This document shows positions 7,364 through 16,551 of a stretch of 64,000 nt of DNA, in pieces. The number at the start of each line of letters is the position of its first letter. Within the stretch, counting starts at the first letter, position 1. The stretch covers positions 1,426,001 to 1,490,000 of the forward strand of contig JAFCMP010000112.1 of assembly GCA_017506865.1 (NCBI GenBank). Reading direction: 5' to 3'. This DNA comes from Tribonema minus (lineage: Eukaryota; Sar; Xanthophyceae; Tribonematales; Tribonemataceae). The notes below the pieces were generated by a model that worked only from the letters and a program-made list of their open reading frames with translations, did no database searches and was not told where the DNA came from. Both the position numbers and the translations under genes were made by a program.

Positions 7364-10027
7364 ATGTCAAGTGAGGATGACCACAGCAGCATCATGTATT
7401 TCGGCCTGCTTGTAACTGCGTTGACGTACTTGGCGGTTCGGCCTGTGACATTGCCCTGCATAGGCTGCGATGTGGGTGGATTTTTTTACCGTTGTATGGA
7501 TGGCACAGGTCTCAACTCCATCACCTGTGAGGCATGGACCAAGGGTATTGCAGGCACAAATGCTGTGCGTAAAGAGATCATGACAGTGAGCGAGTACAGC
7601 AGCGAGCTCATCAAGTTTGCATCGCATTTGCCGCAGTACTTGTACGATTTCGCCAATGTGTTGCTGGCCAAGGTAAGAGAAATTGCGGCTGAAGTTTACG
7701 TCAGGCTACAGAACGTAGCTGCGATCGCCAAGCAGAAGATGGCCGAAGTGTTTCACTCACTCAAGAATGTTGTGCTCGATACTTGGGAGACGGTTTACGA
7801 TAAGGTCATCAACCCGGTGATGGCTGCACTTATGAAGTACGTGTTGGAGCCCGTGACGGAGCTCATGAGCAAGATCATTGCGTTTGCAAAGATGATCATC
7901 GGCGGTGTGTCTGATATGCTGGACAAGGGCGGCAAGATCGTGAGTAAAGCGTATGATGCCGTGTATAATGCTGGCGAGGCGCTTTCTGAGAGCATTGAGT
8001 TTGTCATGAAGAAGACTGCGCACATCATTGAGAATGTCGTGGACGGCATCCGCACAGGACTGAACAAGGGATTGGAGGAAGTCGTTGGTGCAGCAGAGAC
8101 AACTGTGAACACTCTCAGCAACTCAGTGGGCACCATTGTTGCAGGTATTGAGACAGGCATCAACACGACCATACACGGCACATTGAATACTGTGGAGAAA
8201 GGTGTGAACAGTGTTGGCAAGGGCATCGATAACGTCGTGGGCGATGTGCAAGTGGGCATAAATACAGGATTGACGAAAATGGCGGACGTGGCACAAAAGG
8301 GCATTGACGGTGTGACCAATGGCGTCGAAGAAGGCGTGAATACGCTGGGAGAAGTGATCGTCGGCGGACTAGGCGATGTATTGGACGAAACGGAAAAGAT
8401 TGTAAACGATCTGGGCAATGTGTTGGAGGACACAGTCAACGATACCATCGGGCTAATCAACACTGGGCTGATCTCGCCGATAGAGACCACGATCAATGCA
8501 TCTGCTGATGTAGTTCAGTCAGCGCTGAACGGCATCATGGTGCCAGTGCGGTCGATCACAGGCGCTCTCGACAAAATTGGGTCGGTGCATATCAATCTGA
8601 AGCCGATCTATGACGGCCGCCCGTTTTCGTTTTTGAGCGCCATCGACGTGCCTCCGGTGCCCAGAATTGGAAAGCTGGACATAGCAGACATTAAGAATAT
8701 ATCGATCAAGGACGCCAACGTTCCGGGCATACGATATGTGCGGCCCAAGGGTGCCAATCCTCTCGGGCGTCAGCGGCTGCAGGCATCCATTGAGAAAGCT
8801 CAGAAGAACTGGAAGTATGCTGTAGGCCAGGCAACTGGAAAGTTTCCTTACCAAGGCAGCCGGGACGAGGAAGCGCGAGGCGTGCAGTCTCACAAGGCAC
8901 AAGGAGTCAAGGGCGTCGGTGTCGCCGTTTATAACCAGGGTAGCAAAGCTCCGCACACCTATGAGTTTCTGCCTCCGCTAGGCAGAAACTCGGACGCCAA
9001 TGATACAGTGTCTCAGATGCGATGCGGCGTGACTCCGCAGCAGGTTCAGTTTCAGGTACCGCAACAGCCGCTCGGTGTGCAACACTTTGCTTCACCCCAG
9101 GCATTGGGCGCCAGAGCGCCGTCTGCAAATGATCTTTTGGTGAAGGGTATTTCCATATCAGCACCGAAGCTGCCTGATGTGCCGAGTGTGTCCATCAAGA
9201 AACCGAATCTGTCCGTCAGTCTCAACGTTGACCCTGTTGTGATACCCAAGCCACCAAAGAACCCAGTGAACCTGAAGGCGCCTACGGTGAACTTTGATGT
9301 TGAGATTGACTCCAAGGTGCCCAAGGTGCCCAATGTGGTTCAAGGGATTCAAGATGGCATCAGCGCTCTGGGCGACATACTGAGCAAATTTTTCAAACCA
9401 GTGTGGTCTGCCTATGCAACTGTCATTTCGATGGTCAACTCTACGATTGCCATGGTTTTCCACTTTTTTCAAGCCGAGCTGTCTTGGCAGAAGATCTACA
9501 GTGGCGTCATGGTGGCGGTGAAGCGCGGTTGGCAGGGCGTGAAGGAAATTGCGAGCATTGTGTACAATGAGGTGATATTGCCATTTGTGGACGTGCTGTG
9601 GTTTTTGAAGGACAAGATTGTGTGGATGATAAAGGAGTTTGCATCGCTTACGATGGGCTTCCTGAAGGACATTGTGAAGGGAGTGCAAGATCTGGGTGAG
9701 GCCGTGTGGACCAAGGTGAAGCCAGCGTTGAAACAGGCTGCTGTCGTGACATCTGGTGTTGCCGTGTACTCATTGTCACAGCTGATTGACAAGATACCGG
9801 GGATGAGCTTGCTGCCTGCGACTAGCACTACAAAGCTGTACATGGTGCTTGTGGTGCTGGTCCTGTTTTTGGTCGGGTATCAGGTGAAGTTTGTGAAGGA
9901 TTTCATATCGGGCTTCCTTAGAATCGCGTTGGTGCCGGTGATCGAGGTAGACAAGGCGTTTGACAAGTACGTGCGCAGCCATGTGGCCGTTGACTCTGCG
10001 GTCGCCAAGGTGGCCGGCATTCGTTAA
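7364..10027 (+). CDS. Large membrane protein with amphipathic helical repeats
   Basis: 887 aa. There is a hydrophobic N-terminal segment (MYFGLLVTALTYLAV) and a strong transmembrane span near the C-terminus (LYMVLVVLVLFLVGYQV). Residues ~60-400 are a long run of amphipathic 11-residue-like helices rich in V, G, N and T (VEKGVNSVGKGIDNVVGD), similar in style to apolipoprotein or LEA-type lipid-binding helices. A Pro-rich middle part contains SVSIKKPNLSVSLNVD-type beta segments. This is likely a virion membrane or internal structural protein. No enzymatic motif is seen. It begins 30 nt after the previous stop and is followed 30 nt later by a coiled-coil gene. Confidence 0.65.
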   Translation: MSSEDDHSSIMYFGLLVTALTYLAVRPVTLPCIGCDVGGFFYRCMDGTGLNSITCEAWTKGIAGTNAVRKEIMTVSEYSSELIKFASHLPQYLYDFANVLLAKVREIAAEVYVRLQNVAAIAKQKMAEVFHSLKNVVLDTWETVYDKVINPVMAALMKYVLEPVTELMSKIIAFAKMIIGGVSDMLDKGGKIVSKAYDAVYNAGEALSESIEFVMKKTAHIIENVVDGIRTGLNKGLEEVVGAAETTVNTLSNSVGTIVAGIETGINTTIHGTLNTVEKGVNSVGKGIDNVVGDVQVGINTGLTKMADVAQKGIDGVTNGVEEGVNTLGEVIVGGLGDVLDETEKIVNDLGNVLEDTVNDTIGLINTGLISPIETTINASADVVQSALNGIMVPVRSITGALDKIGSVHINLKPIYDGRPFSFLSAIDVPPVPRIGKLDIADIKNISIKDANVPGIRYVRPKGANPLGRQRLQASIEKAQKNWKYAVGQATGKFPYQGSRDEEARGVQSHKAQGVKGVGVAVYNQGSKAPHTYEFLPPLGRNSDANDTVSQMRCGVTPQQVQFQVPQQPLGVQHFASPQALGARAPSANDLLVKGISISAPKLPDVPSVSIKKPNLSVSLNVDPVVIPKPPKNPVNLKAPTVNFDVEIDSKVPKVPNVVQGIQDGISALGDILSKFFKPVWSAYATVISMVNSTIAMVFHFFQAELSWQKIYSGVMVAVKRGWQGVKEIASIVYNEVILPFVDVLWFLKDKIVWMIKEFASLTMGFLKDIVKGVQDLGEAVWTKVKPALKQAAVVTSGVAVYSLSQLIDKIPGMSLLPATSTTKLYMVLVVLVLFLVGYQVKFVKDFISGFLRIALVPVIEVDKAFDKYVRSHVAVDSAVAKVAGIR

Positions 10028-10057
10028 ATACATGTTTGAAACCTTTTTTTTGTTGTC

Positions 10058-11776
10058 ATGTACCAAAAGATGCTGTTTGAGACTTCGCACGCTAGAGGCG
10101 ATGGCAATTTCGAGAGAATGATGCAGGTCGAAGCCGAGATGGAGGCTGCCGCATTGTTGCAGGAGCAGGAAGACGCGAGGCTTGATGCTGAAGAAGCGCT
10201 GGCAAGTGATGCAGTGCTACAAGAACAGCAACGGCTGCAGGTTGAAGCTAAAGAGCAGCAACGGCTACAAGAGCAGCAAAGGCTGCAGGCTGAAGCTGAG
10301 CAGGCACGGCTGCAAGAGCAGCAAAGGCTGCAACTGGAGGCCGAGGCCGCAGAGCGACAAAGGCTTGAGCGAGAAGATGAGGCCGCAGAGCGGCAAAGGC
10401 TGCAGCGAGAGGCAGAGGTTGCAGAGCGGCAAAGGCTTCAGCGAGAGGCAGAGGCCACAGAACGACAAAGGCTGCAACTGGAAGCTGTTGCCGCAGAGCG
10501 GCAACGTATACAAGCAGAAGCTGAGTCCGCAGAGCGGCAAAGGCTGCAACTGGAAGCTGAGGCCGCAGAGCGGCTAAGGCTGCAATCGGAAGCTGAGGCC
10601 GCAGAGCGGCAAAGGCTTCAGCGAGAGGCAGAGGCCGCAGAACGGCAAAGGCTGCAATCGGAAGCTGAGGCCGCAGAGCGGCAAAGGCTTCAGCGAGAGG
10701 CAGAGGCCGCAGAACGGCAAAGGCTGCAATCGGAAGCTGAGGCCGCAGAGCGGCAAAGGCTTCAGCGAGAGGCAGAGGCCGCAGAACGGCAAAGGCTACA
10801 AAAAGAGGCGGAGGCTGCAGAACGGCAAAGGCTACAAAAAGAAGTGGAGGCTGCAGAACGGCAAAGGCTACAAAAAGAGGCGGAAGCAAAACGGGAGGCC
10901 AAAACCAGATACACTAGAAGTACAGTGCGCCTCATTAGAGGCGGTGCGTCGTACGTAAATGTAGAGGATGAACGTGATTGGTTGCGCCAGCAGTTGCGCG
11001 ATCAGCAGCAGTCGTTGCCAAAAGAGTCAAAGGAGTCTTTGGTAAACACGATCAACAGGGTAAAGTATGCAGTGCCGAATGCCAAGTATGACGCCAAGTA
11101 TTATCTCAACACTGAGTCCATGGCGTTCAAGACGCTATATAAAGTCAACAGCATCAACAGAATCATTGAAGACATTGAGAACGCGATTGCGGTGTGCGAG
11201 AGGGCTCTTACGGACTACGAAAGACACGGCGCCGTCGATTGGACGTACTTGACTCAAGAGGATAGGCGGCATGCGATCTTACAAAGCGCCAAAGACTCGA
11301 AATATCCACTAGAAGAGTACCTGTTCGTCCAACACGACAAGGCCGCAATAGATTGCCGCGACGCATTCACGTACATGGCCAGACTGCCAATTAAAAAAGT
11401 TGTCCAGCGCGCTCAACAGATTGCTGATGCAAAAGACTGGAAATCACTCGATGAGATGCACACGATCCGCCGTGTTTTGCGAGATTGGCTCCAGCACCGC
11501 CGCATACTCATTGCATCTGGCCTGACGCTCAAGTGGCTGGCACAATACCTGGCAAATCTGGACGATCACCGCACTCAAGTCACCACCGGCAAGTACAAAC
11601 CTGCTGCAGCTGATGATGAATCAATCAACTCGCTCACGTATGAGCTGAAAAAGATCAAGCTGATTTTGGATACCTTCAAGGCAGACCCTGATTACCCACT
11701 CGTCTTTACCAGAGAGTACTACAGTCGCAGGCAAAAAGCGCTTCAGCAAGAAATATCTCTGTTTGAAACTGAGTGA
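10058..11776 (+). CDS. Coiled-coil protein with 12-residue repeats
   Basis: 572 aa. Residues ~80-280 are roughly 16-18 tandem copies of a 12-residue unit (EAEAAERQRLQ plus R, S or K), encoded by 36-bp DNA repeats. They predict a long single alpha-helix or coiled coil. The C-terminal ~290 residues are non-repetitive and helical (LIRGGASYVNVEDERDWLRQQL, then helical segments) and match nothing I recognise. Likely a structural or scaffold protein of the same cluster as the 887-aa membrane protein. Confidence 0.65.
   Translation: MYQKMLFETSHARGDGNFERMMQVEAEMEAAALLQEQEDARLDAEEALASDAVLQEQQRLQVEAKEQQRLQEQQRLQAEAEQARLQEQQRLQLEAEAAERQRLEREDEAAERQRLQREAEVAERQRLQREAEATERQRLQLEAVAAERQRIQAEAESAERQRLQLEAEAAERLRLQSEAEAAERQRLQREAEAAERQRLQSEAEAAERQRLQREAEAAERQRLQSEAEAAERQRLQREAEAAERQRLQKEAEAAERQRLQKEVEAAERQRLQKEAEAKREAKTRYTRSTVRLIRGGASYVNVEDERDWLRQQLRDQQQSLPKESKESLVNTINRVKYAVPNAKYDAKYYLNTESMAFKTLYKVNSINRIIEDIENAIAVCERALTDYERHGAVDWTYLTQEDRRHAILQSAKDSKYPLEEYLFVQHDKAAIDCRDAFTYMARLPIKKVVQRAQQIADAKDWKSLDEMHTIRRVLRDWLQHRRILIASGLTLKWLAQYLANLDDHRTQVTTGKYKPAAADDESINSLTYELKKIKLILDTFKADPDYPLVFTREYYSRRQKALQQEISLFETE
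10330..10890 (+). repeat. In-frame 36-bp tandem repeats
   Basis: Tandem 36-bp units inside the coiled-coil gene. Some neighbouring pairs are almost identical at DNA level (AGCGAGAGGCAGAGGCCGCA recurs), pointing to recent unit duplication and likely length variation between isolates. Confidence 0.8.
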
Positions 11777-11779
11777 TGA

Positions 11780-12229
11780 TTAGCGCAGTTCGACCACTGG
11801 GTGCTCTGACACCACCACACGATCGCCTTCTTCATGCCGATACAGTCGTGGACGTTGCATGTACAGTGTACGTTTAGACAAGTCGGGCCACGTGTCTCTT
11901 GACGTTTTGATGTCACGGTAACCTGCTGACGCCTTGTACTGCACGAGCCTCGAGAACGCGTACAGCGCTGTTTCCGTTTTTGACGATGAGTACGTTGACA
12001 TTGCTGGACCTGCCTTGAGAAGTTTGTGTCTGTCTTCATCACTCATGCCAGGTAGTGTCATCATAATAAAATGCATCATACTCTCACTGTCACAACCCTT
12101 GTCAACCATCTCGTCAAATAGAAACACAAGGTACTGATCACGAGTCAGTGAGTGTGACGAAGCATCCTGCGCTGTTACAGCCTCCAACGCCTCTGTCGAC
12201 TCAGCTACCTTGTCCGCTTCCACAGACAT
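11780..12229 (-). CDS. Conserved-looking hypothetical protein, 149 aa
   Basis: ATG start (MSVEADKVAE), acidic Ala/Glu-rich N-terminus, then a helical body (LTRDQYLVFLFDEMVDKG) and a basic C-terminal half. It converges on the coiled-coil gene with a 3-nt gap, the usual packing here, which supports it being real. Function unknown. Confidence 0.55.
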   Translation of the reverse strand: MSVEADKVAESTEALEAVTAQDASSHSLTRDQYLVFLFDEMVDKGCDSESMMHFIMMTLPGMSDEDRHKLLKAGPAMSTYSSSKTETALYAFSRLVQYKASAGYRDIKTSRDTWPDLSKRTLYMQRPRLYRHEEGDRVVVSEHPVVELR

Positions 12230-12349
12230 GATCTACTACAGCCAAAGCAAACAAAATAACAAATGTCACTTACACATGCTGTGCGACAGTAACGCTCACT
12301 TTGCATGAAAACATACAAGTGCCAGCACTCTTGCTGGGATACATGTGAT

Positions 12350-12643
12350 GCAAGTTATGAAAAGACGACACCTACACTTTCTGGAAGTTGATGAATTTTT
12401 TTGTCTTCACTCAATTATTTTGAGCTCTCTAGGTAATAGTCTCATAGAAAGAGAGTTGGGAAACAGGGTGTACCCTGGTTGAAAGTCCCTCGGAATTATT
12501 TCCAGTAATATTCAATTAATTAAGGTGAATTAAATAACTGTCAGTATTGTCGTATATCCAAAATCCTCAAAATTTTTTCAGATTTCTCGGGTCATTAGAA
12601 ATGAGGTTCGGTTAGTTATGTAAACTATTATGTCACTAGGGTA
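12350..12643 (+). repeat. R repeat copy C
   Basis: R repeat on the plus orientation, opening the large island. It includes AGGTAATAGTCTCATAGAAA, the CCCTCGGAATTATTTCC box and TCACTAGGG at its far end, immediately followed by the 13-bp array. Confidence 0.9.
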
Positions 12644-12719
12644 GAGTTGCAAGTCAATATATGCATATTTGCAGCAGCACTAAGGAGGCAAAGCATAAAT
12701 GTACAGACCACTTAAAAAA

Positions 12720-13050
12720 GAGCATGTGAAGAGCATGTGAAGAGCACTTGCGAAGAGCATACTTGCAAAAGCGCATGCTTGCAAAGAGCACTTGCGAAGA
12801 GCACTTGCAAAGAGCACTTGCAAAGAGCACTTGCATAGAGCGCTTGCGAAGAGCACTTGCAAAGAGCACTTGCATAGAGCACCTGCAAAGAGCACTTGCA
12901 AAGAGCACTTGCAAAGAGCACTTGCAAAGAGCACTTGCAAAGAGCACTTGCGAAGATCATACTTGCAAAGAGCACATGCGAAGAGCATACTCGCGAAGAG
13001 CATACTTGCAAAGAGCAGTTGCGAAGGGCACTTGCAAAGACATGTATGCA
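12720..13050 (+). repeat. 13-bp tandem repeat array
   Basis: About two dozen copies of CTTGCAAAGAGCA with A/G variation at one position. All frames stay open, producing false ORFs with a repeating RALAKSTCKEHLQ peptide. Confidence 0.9.
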
Positions 13051-13059
13051 ACTGGGACG

Positions 13060-14400
13060 GCGTGAATCGATCGCAGGCCTAATGTGTCGACTTTCGATGA
13101 TCGTACCTTGATTGTGATGGCGTACATCGATCGCAGGCATGAGCTGTTGACTTGCCTGACATTGAACTTCTGGCCGTCCGCCATTACCAGCGAGAAGGTG
13201 CCAAATAAAACAGCGAGCCCCCAGAAACGATTTGTTAATGTCGCCAAAGCCCACATCAGCTAGCGCTACTGTTGGCGATTATCCTACCTTCATTGTGAAG
13301 GCGTGACTCGATCACAGGCATGAGTTGTTGACTTGCGTGACTGTGACCTTTTGGCCGTCCGCCATAAACTGCGAGAAGGCGCCAGTTCAACAGCTAGCCC
13401 CCAGACACGATTAGTTAAGGTCGCCCAAGCCCTCATCGGCTAGCGCTGCTGTTAGAGATTATTCTACCTTCATTGTGAAGGCGTGACTCGATCACAGGCA
13501 TTAGTTGTTGACTTGCCTGACATTAAACTTTTGGCCGTCCGCCATTAACAGCGAGAAGGTGCCAATTAAACAGCGAGCCCCCAGAAACGATTTGTGAAGG
13601 TCGCTAAAGCCCACATCAGCTAGCGCTACTGTTGGTAATTATCCTACCTTCATTGTGAAGGCGTGACTCGATCACAGGCATGAGTTGTTGACTTGCGTGA
13701 CTGTGACCTTTTGGCCGTCCGCCATAATGAGCGAGAAGGCACAGCTAAAACAGCGAGCCCCCAAAAACGATTTGTTGAGGTCGCCCAAGCCCACATCGGC
13801 TAGCGCTGCTGTTAGAGATTATCCTACCTTCATTGTGAAGACGTGACTCGATCGCAGGCATTAGTTGTTGACTTGCGTGACTTTGACCTTTTGGCCGTCC
13901 GCCATAAAGAGCGAGAAGGCGCAGCTAAAACAGCGAGCCCCCAGAAACGATTTGTTGAGGTCGCCCAAGCCCACATCGGCTAGCGCTGCTGTTAGAGATT
14001 ATCCTACCTTCATTGTGAAGGCGTGAATCGATCGCAGGCATGAGTTGTTGACTTGAGTGACTTAGACCTTTTGGCCGTCCGCCATAAAGAGCGAGAAGGC
14101 GCAGCTAAAACAGCGAGCCCCCAGAAACGATTTCTTAAGCTCGCACAAGACACTATCAGCTAAGGCTACTCTTAGCGATCATCCTACCTTCATTATTATG
14201 GCGTGAATCGATCGCAGGCATGAGTTGTTGACTTGAGTGACTTAGACCTTTTGGCCGTCCGCCATAAAGAGCGAGAGGGCACAGCTGAAACAGCGAGCAT
14301 CCAGAAACGATACGTTGAGCTCGCACATGTCAATATCAGCTAGCGCTTCTGTTAGCGATTATCCTACCTTTATTGTGATGGCATGAATCGATCGCAGGCA
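13060..14400 (+). repeat. 180-bp satellite array, about seven units
   Basis: Tandem units whose boundaries repeat every 180 bp from about 13261 to 14340, with partial units on both sides. Each carries TCGATCGCAGGCATGAGTTG, CTTTTGGCCGTCCGCCAT, AACAGCGAGCCCCCAGAAAC and AGCTAGCGCTACTG-type boxes. Units differ by scattered substitutions but hardly at all in length. There are no ORFs of note. The unit length is close to a nucleosome repeat. Confidence 0.92.
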
Positions 14401-14454
14401 CATTTGCAGCAGCACTAAGGAGGCAAAGCACACATGTACAGACCACTTAAAAAA

Positions 14455-14860
14455 GAGCTTGCAAAGAGCACTTGCGAAGAGCTTGCGAAGAGCACTTGCA
14501 AAGAGCACTTGCAACAAGCACTTGTAACGAGCACTTGCAAAGAGCACTTGCAAAGAGCACTTACGAAGAGCTGTTGCAACAGCATTTGCGAAGAGCACCT
14601 GCACATAGCACTTGCGAGTTGCACTTGCAAAGAGCACCTGCGAATATCACTTGCGAGTAGCACTTGCGAATAGCACTTACGAACAGCACTTGCGAACAGC
14701 AATTGCAAAGAGCACTTGCGAACAGCATTTGCAAAGAGCACTTGTGAATAGCCCTTGCGAGTAGCACTTTCAAAGAGCACCTGCGAATATTATTTTGCTA
14801 GTAGAAGTTGCGAATAGCACTGGCGAATAGCACTTGCGAGAAGCGCTTGCGAAGAGAATA
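14455..14860 (+). repeat. 13-bp tandem repeat array, more diverged
   Basis: Same 13-bp unit and same orientation as at 12.72-13.05 kb, with more substitutions (CTTGCGAATAGCA, CTTGCGAACAGCA). It closes the satellite block on the right. Confidence 0.88.
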
Positions 14861-14949
14861 TCAATTTTGATCTTCAAGTGCACTGACTACAACTTCAAGT
14901 GAATTTCCTGCACAATATACAAACTTCAACTTGGCATGTTTCATCACCT

Positions 14950-15240
14950 GCGCCAGCACTGCCACTGCGATACATGTACTATAAGACCTCAAAATACCAC
15001 ACCTACACTTTTCAAAGCCTTCTGAATTTCTTTTGTCTTCATTGAATTATTTTGAGCTCTGTAGGTAATAGTCTCACAGAAAGAGAGAGCAAGAACAGGA
15101 TGTTGCTTGGGTGAAAGTCCCTCGGAATTATTTCCAGTAATATTCAATTAATTAAGGTGAATTAAATAACTGTCAGTATTGTCGTATATCCAAAATCCTC
15201 GCCCAATCCTGGAAAAATAAATTTTTGGGATTTGGGCTCT
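14950..15240 (+). repeat. R repeat copy D
   Basis: R repeat in the same direction as copy C, so the island is flanked by direct repeats. Its far end is altered, reading CCTAGTGAGC instead of the usual TCACTAGGG part. Confidence 0.9.
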
Positions 15241-15362
15241 CCTAGTGAGCAGTCCATGGGCGTTTGTAGGATTATTTTTTACTGGGGTAACGAAAAGTCC
15301 AATATATATTAAACTTAAATTAAAACATTTTTGCTTGCCATTATTATTTCTCAAGGTGCACA

Positions 15363-15390
15363 GGCTCACTCACTCACTCTCTCATTCACA
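15363..15390 (+). promoter_or_regulatory. CTCACTCACTCACTCTCTC leader motif
   Basis: Nearly identical CT-rich leader to the one before the SSB gene, about 25-50 nt upstream of the ATG at 15416. Confidence 0.45.
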
Positions 15391-15415
15391 TACACATAGG
15401 GCACCGATACCAGCA

Positions 15416-15910
15416 ATGAGCATTCTGGCGGATGAGGCCTCTTGCAGCGACTCTGCTTCCAGTGATGAGAGCGGATCTGAGCTAGACATAGCCAATACCT
15501 CGGATGACGACTTTATCGCTTCGTCCGATGAAGATGAATGCAGCAGCGAGTGCGACAGCGAGTGTGAAGAGCCGGTCAACACATCACCCGCGCTGAACAA
15601 GCGCCTGCGTGGTGGTGTGATCGAGAAGACGTTGCGCAAGATCAAGGATGATGATGCCCCCAAGCGATCGAGGGTGCTGCTGTCTCAAGACTCCGACCAA
15701 GAAGTTGGGGAGACCAAGAAGCGTGTGCGCATTGCCATCTCAAGTGACGAAGACAGCCCTGATGCCCCGGACGAGTGCCCTAGCCCTGCCGCCAGCGCAT
15801 TCGGGTGCGATGAGAATGTGCAAGTGAATGTAGCGGCCATGTGCAACAAGCATATTATTGACACCGTTGACAGCGTTGAGCTTCACAGGTCCAAGAAGTG
15901 CAAGGTCTGA
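15416..15910 (+). CDS. Acidic Ser/Asp/Glu-rich protein
   Basis: 164 aa from the ATG at 15416 (MSILADEASCSDSAS). The N-terminal half is strongly acidic and serine-rich, with several runs resembling casein kinase II sites (SSDESGSE, ASSDEDECSSECDSECEE). A basic patch follows (LRKIKDDDAPKRSR), then IAISSDEDSPD. The composition suggests an intrinsically disordered nuclear or chromatin-interacting protein. No fold is recognised. It shares the CT-rich leader with the SSB gene, which may mean common timing. Confidence 0.6.
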   Translation: MSILADEASCSDSASSDESGSELDIANTSDDDFIASSDEDECSSECDSECEEPVNTSPALNKRLRGGVIEKTLRKIKDDDAPKRSRVLLSQDSDQEVGETKKRVRIAISSDEDSPDAPDECPSPAASAFGCDENVQVNVAAMCNKHIIDTVDSVELHRSKKCKV

Positions 15911-15934
15911 TAATATATGTTTTTATAACTACAA

Positions 15935-16495
15935 ATGCGTCTTAGTGTCCTGTACCCGCCGTTTGCTGCCAACGTGTTTCACACACGTCATGTGTCCAAG
16001 CACCTTTGGCGCGGCCAGATATTCTGGGTTTACATTGAGAAATGCATTCACAACCCTGCATTGCACTGCGCCATTGTCGCCATCATGCCCACCGGCATGA
16101 CTGGGGTACTTTTCCTCTCTACGCCTGCAAACACAGACTACGCATTTGTCAACCTAATCTGCTCTGGCACACAATCGCCCAAGGGCACCGGGAAGCAATT
16201 GTTGCAAAATGCTGAGGATGTAGCAAGCGCACTCGGTCTCACCAAAATTCACTTGCACGCCGTCTCGCGCGAACTGGCACTAGGTTTCTACCGCGCAAAC
16301 GGCTATATGCAGTGTGAAACAGCTTGCATAAACTGTTCTTCAGATCAACAAACAGATTGTGACGTGCTAGACCACCTCGAAAAGTATGACGCAGAAGGCG
16401 AGTGGGAGGGGCTCTTAACTGTTACACGAATTTGTACTCAAATATATGCAATTGGTCACAAGACTATACACGACTTTTGGGATGATCATGTCTAA
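15935..16495 (+). CDS. GNAT-family N-acetyltransferase-like protein
   Basis: 186 aa. The acetyl-CoA binding signature is visible as SPKGTGKQLLQNAEDVASALG (motif A, with PKGTGK in place of the usual R/QxxGxG/A), followed by IHLHAVSRELALGFYRANGYMQ, the typical end of a GNAT fold. Substrate unknown. It starts 24 nt after the acidic protein gene, with TATATGTTTTTATAA in the gap. Confidence 0.65.
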   Translation: MRLSVLYPPFAANVFHTRHVSKHLWRGQIFWVYIEKCIHNPALHCAIVAIMPTGMTGVLFLSTPANTDYAFVNLICSGTQSPKGTGKQLLQNAEDVASALGLTKIHLHAVSRELALGFYRANGYMQCETACINCSSDQQTDCDVLDHLEKYDAEGEWEGLLTVTRICTQIYAIGHKTIHDFWDDHV

Positions 16496-16551
16496 TTCAT
16501 CTGATTTTTTTTCTGTGTATAAAAACAAAAGACAGGCATAGCATCTGTCAC

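Noticed and set aside
10248..10889. 213-aa antisense ORF over the coiled-coil repeats
   Set aside because: Periodic Ala/Leu/Pro-rich shadow of the 36-bp repeats.
12654..13254. Overlapping 60-180-aa ORFs on both strands in the 13-bp arrays (also at 342-698, 14359-14780, 37311-37692 and 56980-57496)
   Set aside because: They are by-products of a stop-free 13-bp unit read in every frame; no normal start context or non-repeat sequence.
13060..14400. CRISPR array
   Set aside because: The 180-bp units are contiguous with no unique spacers and no cas genes are present.
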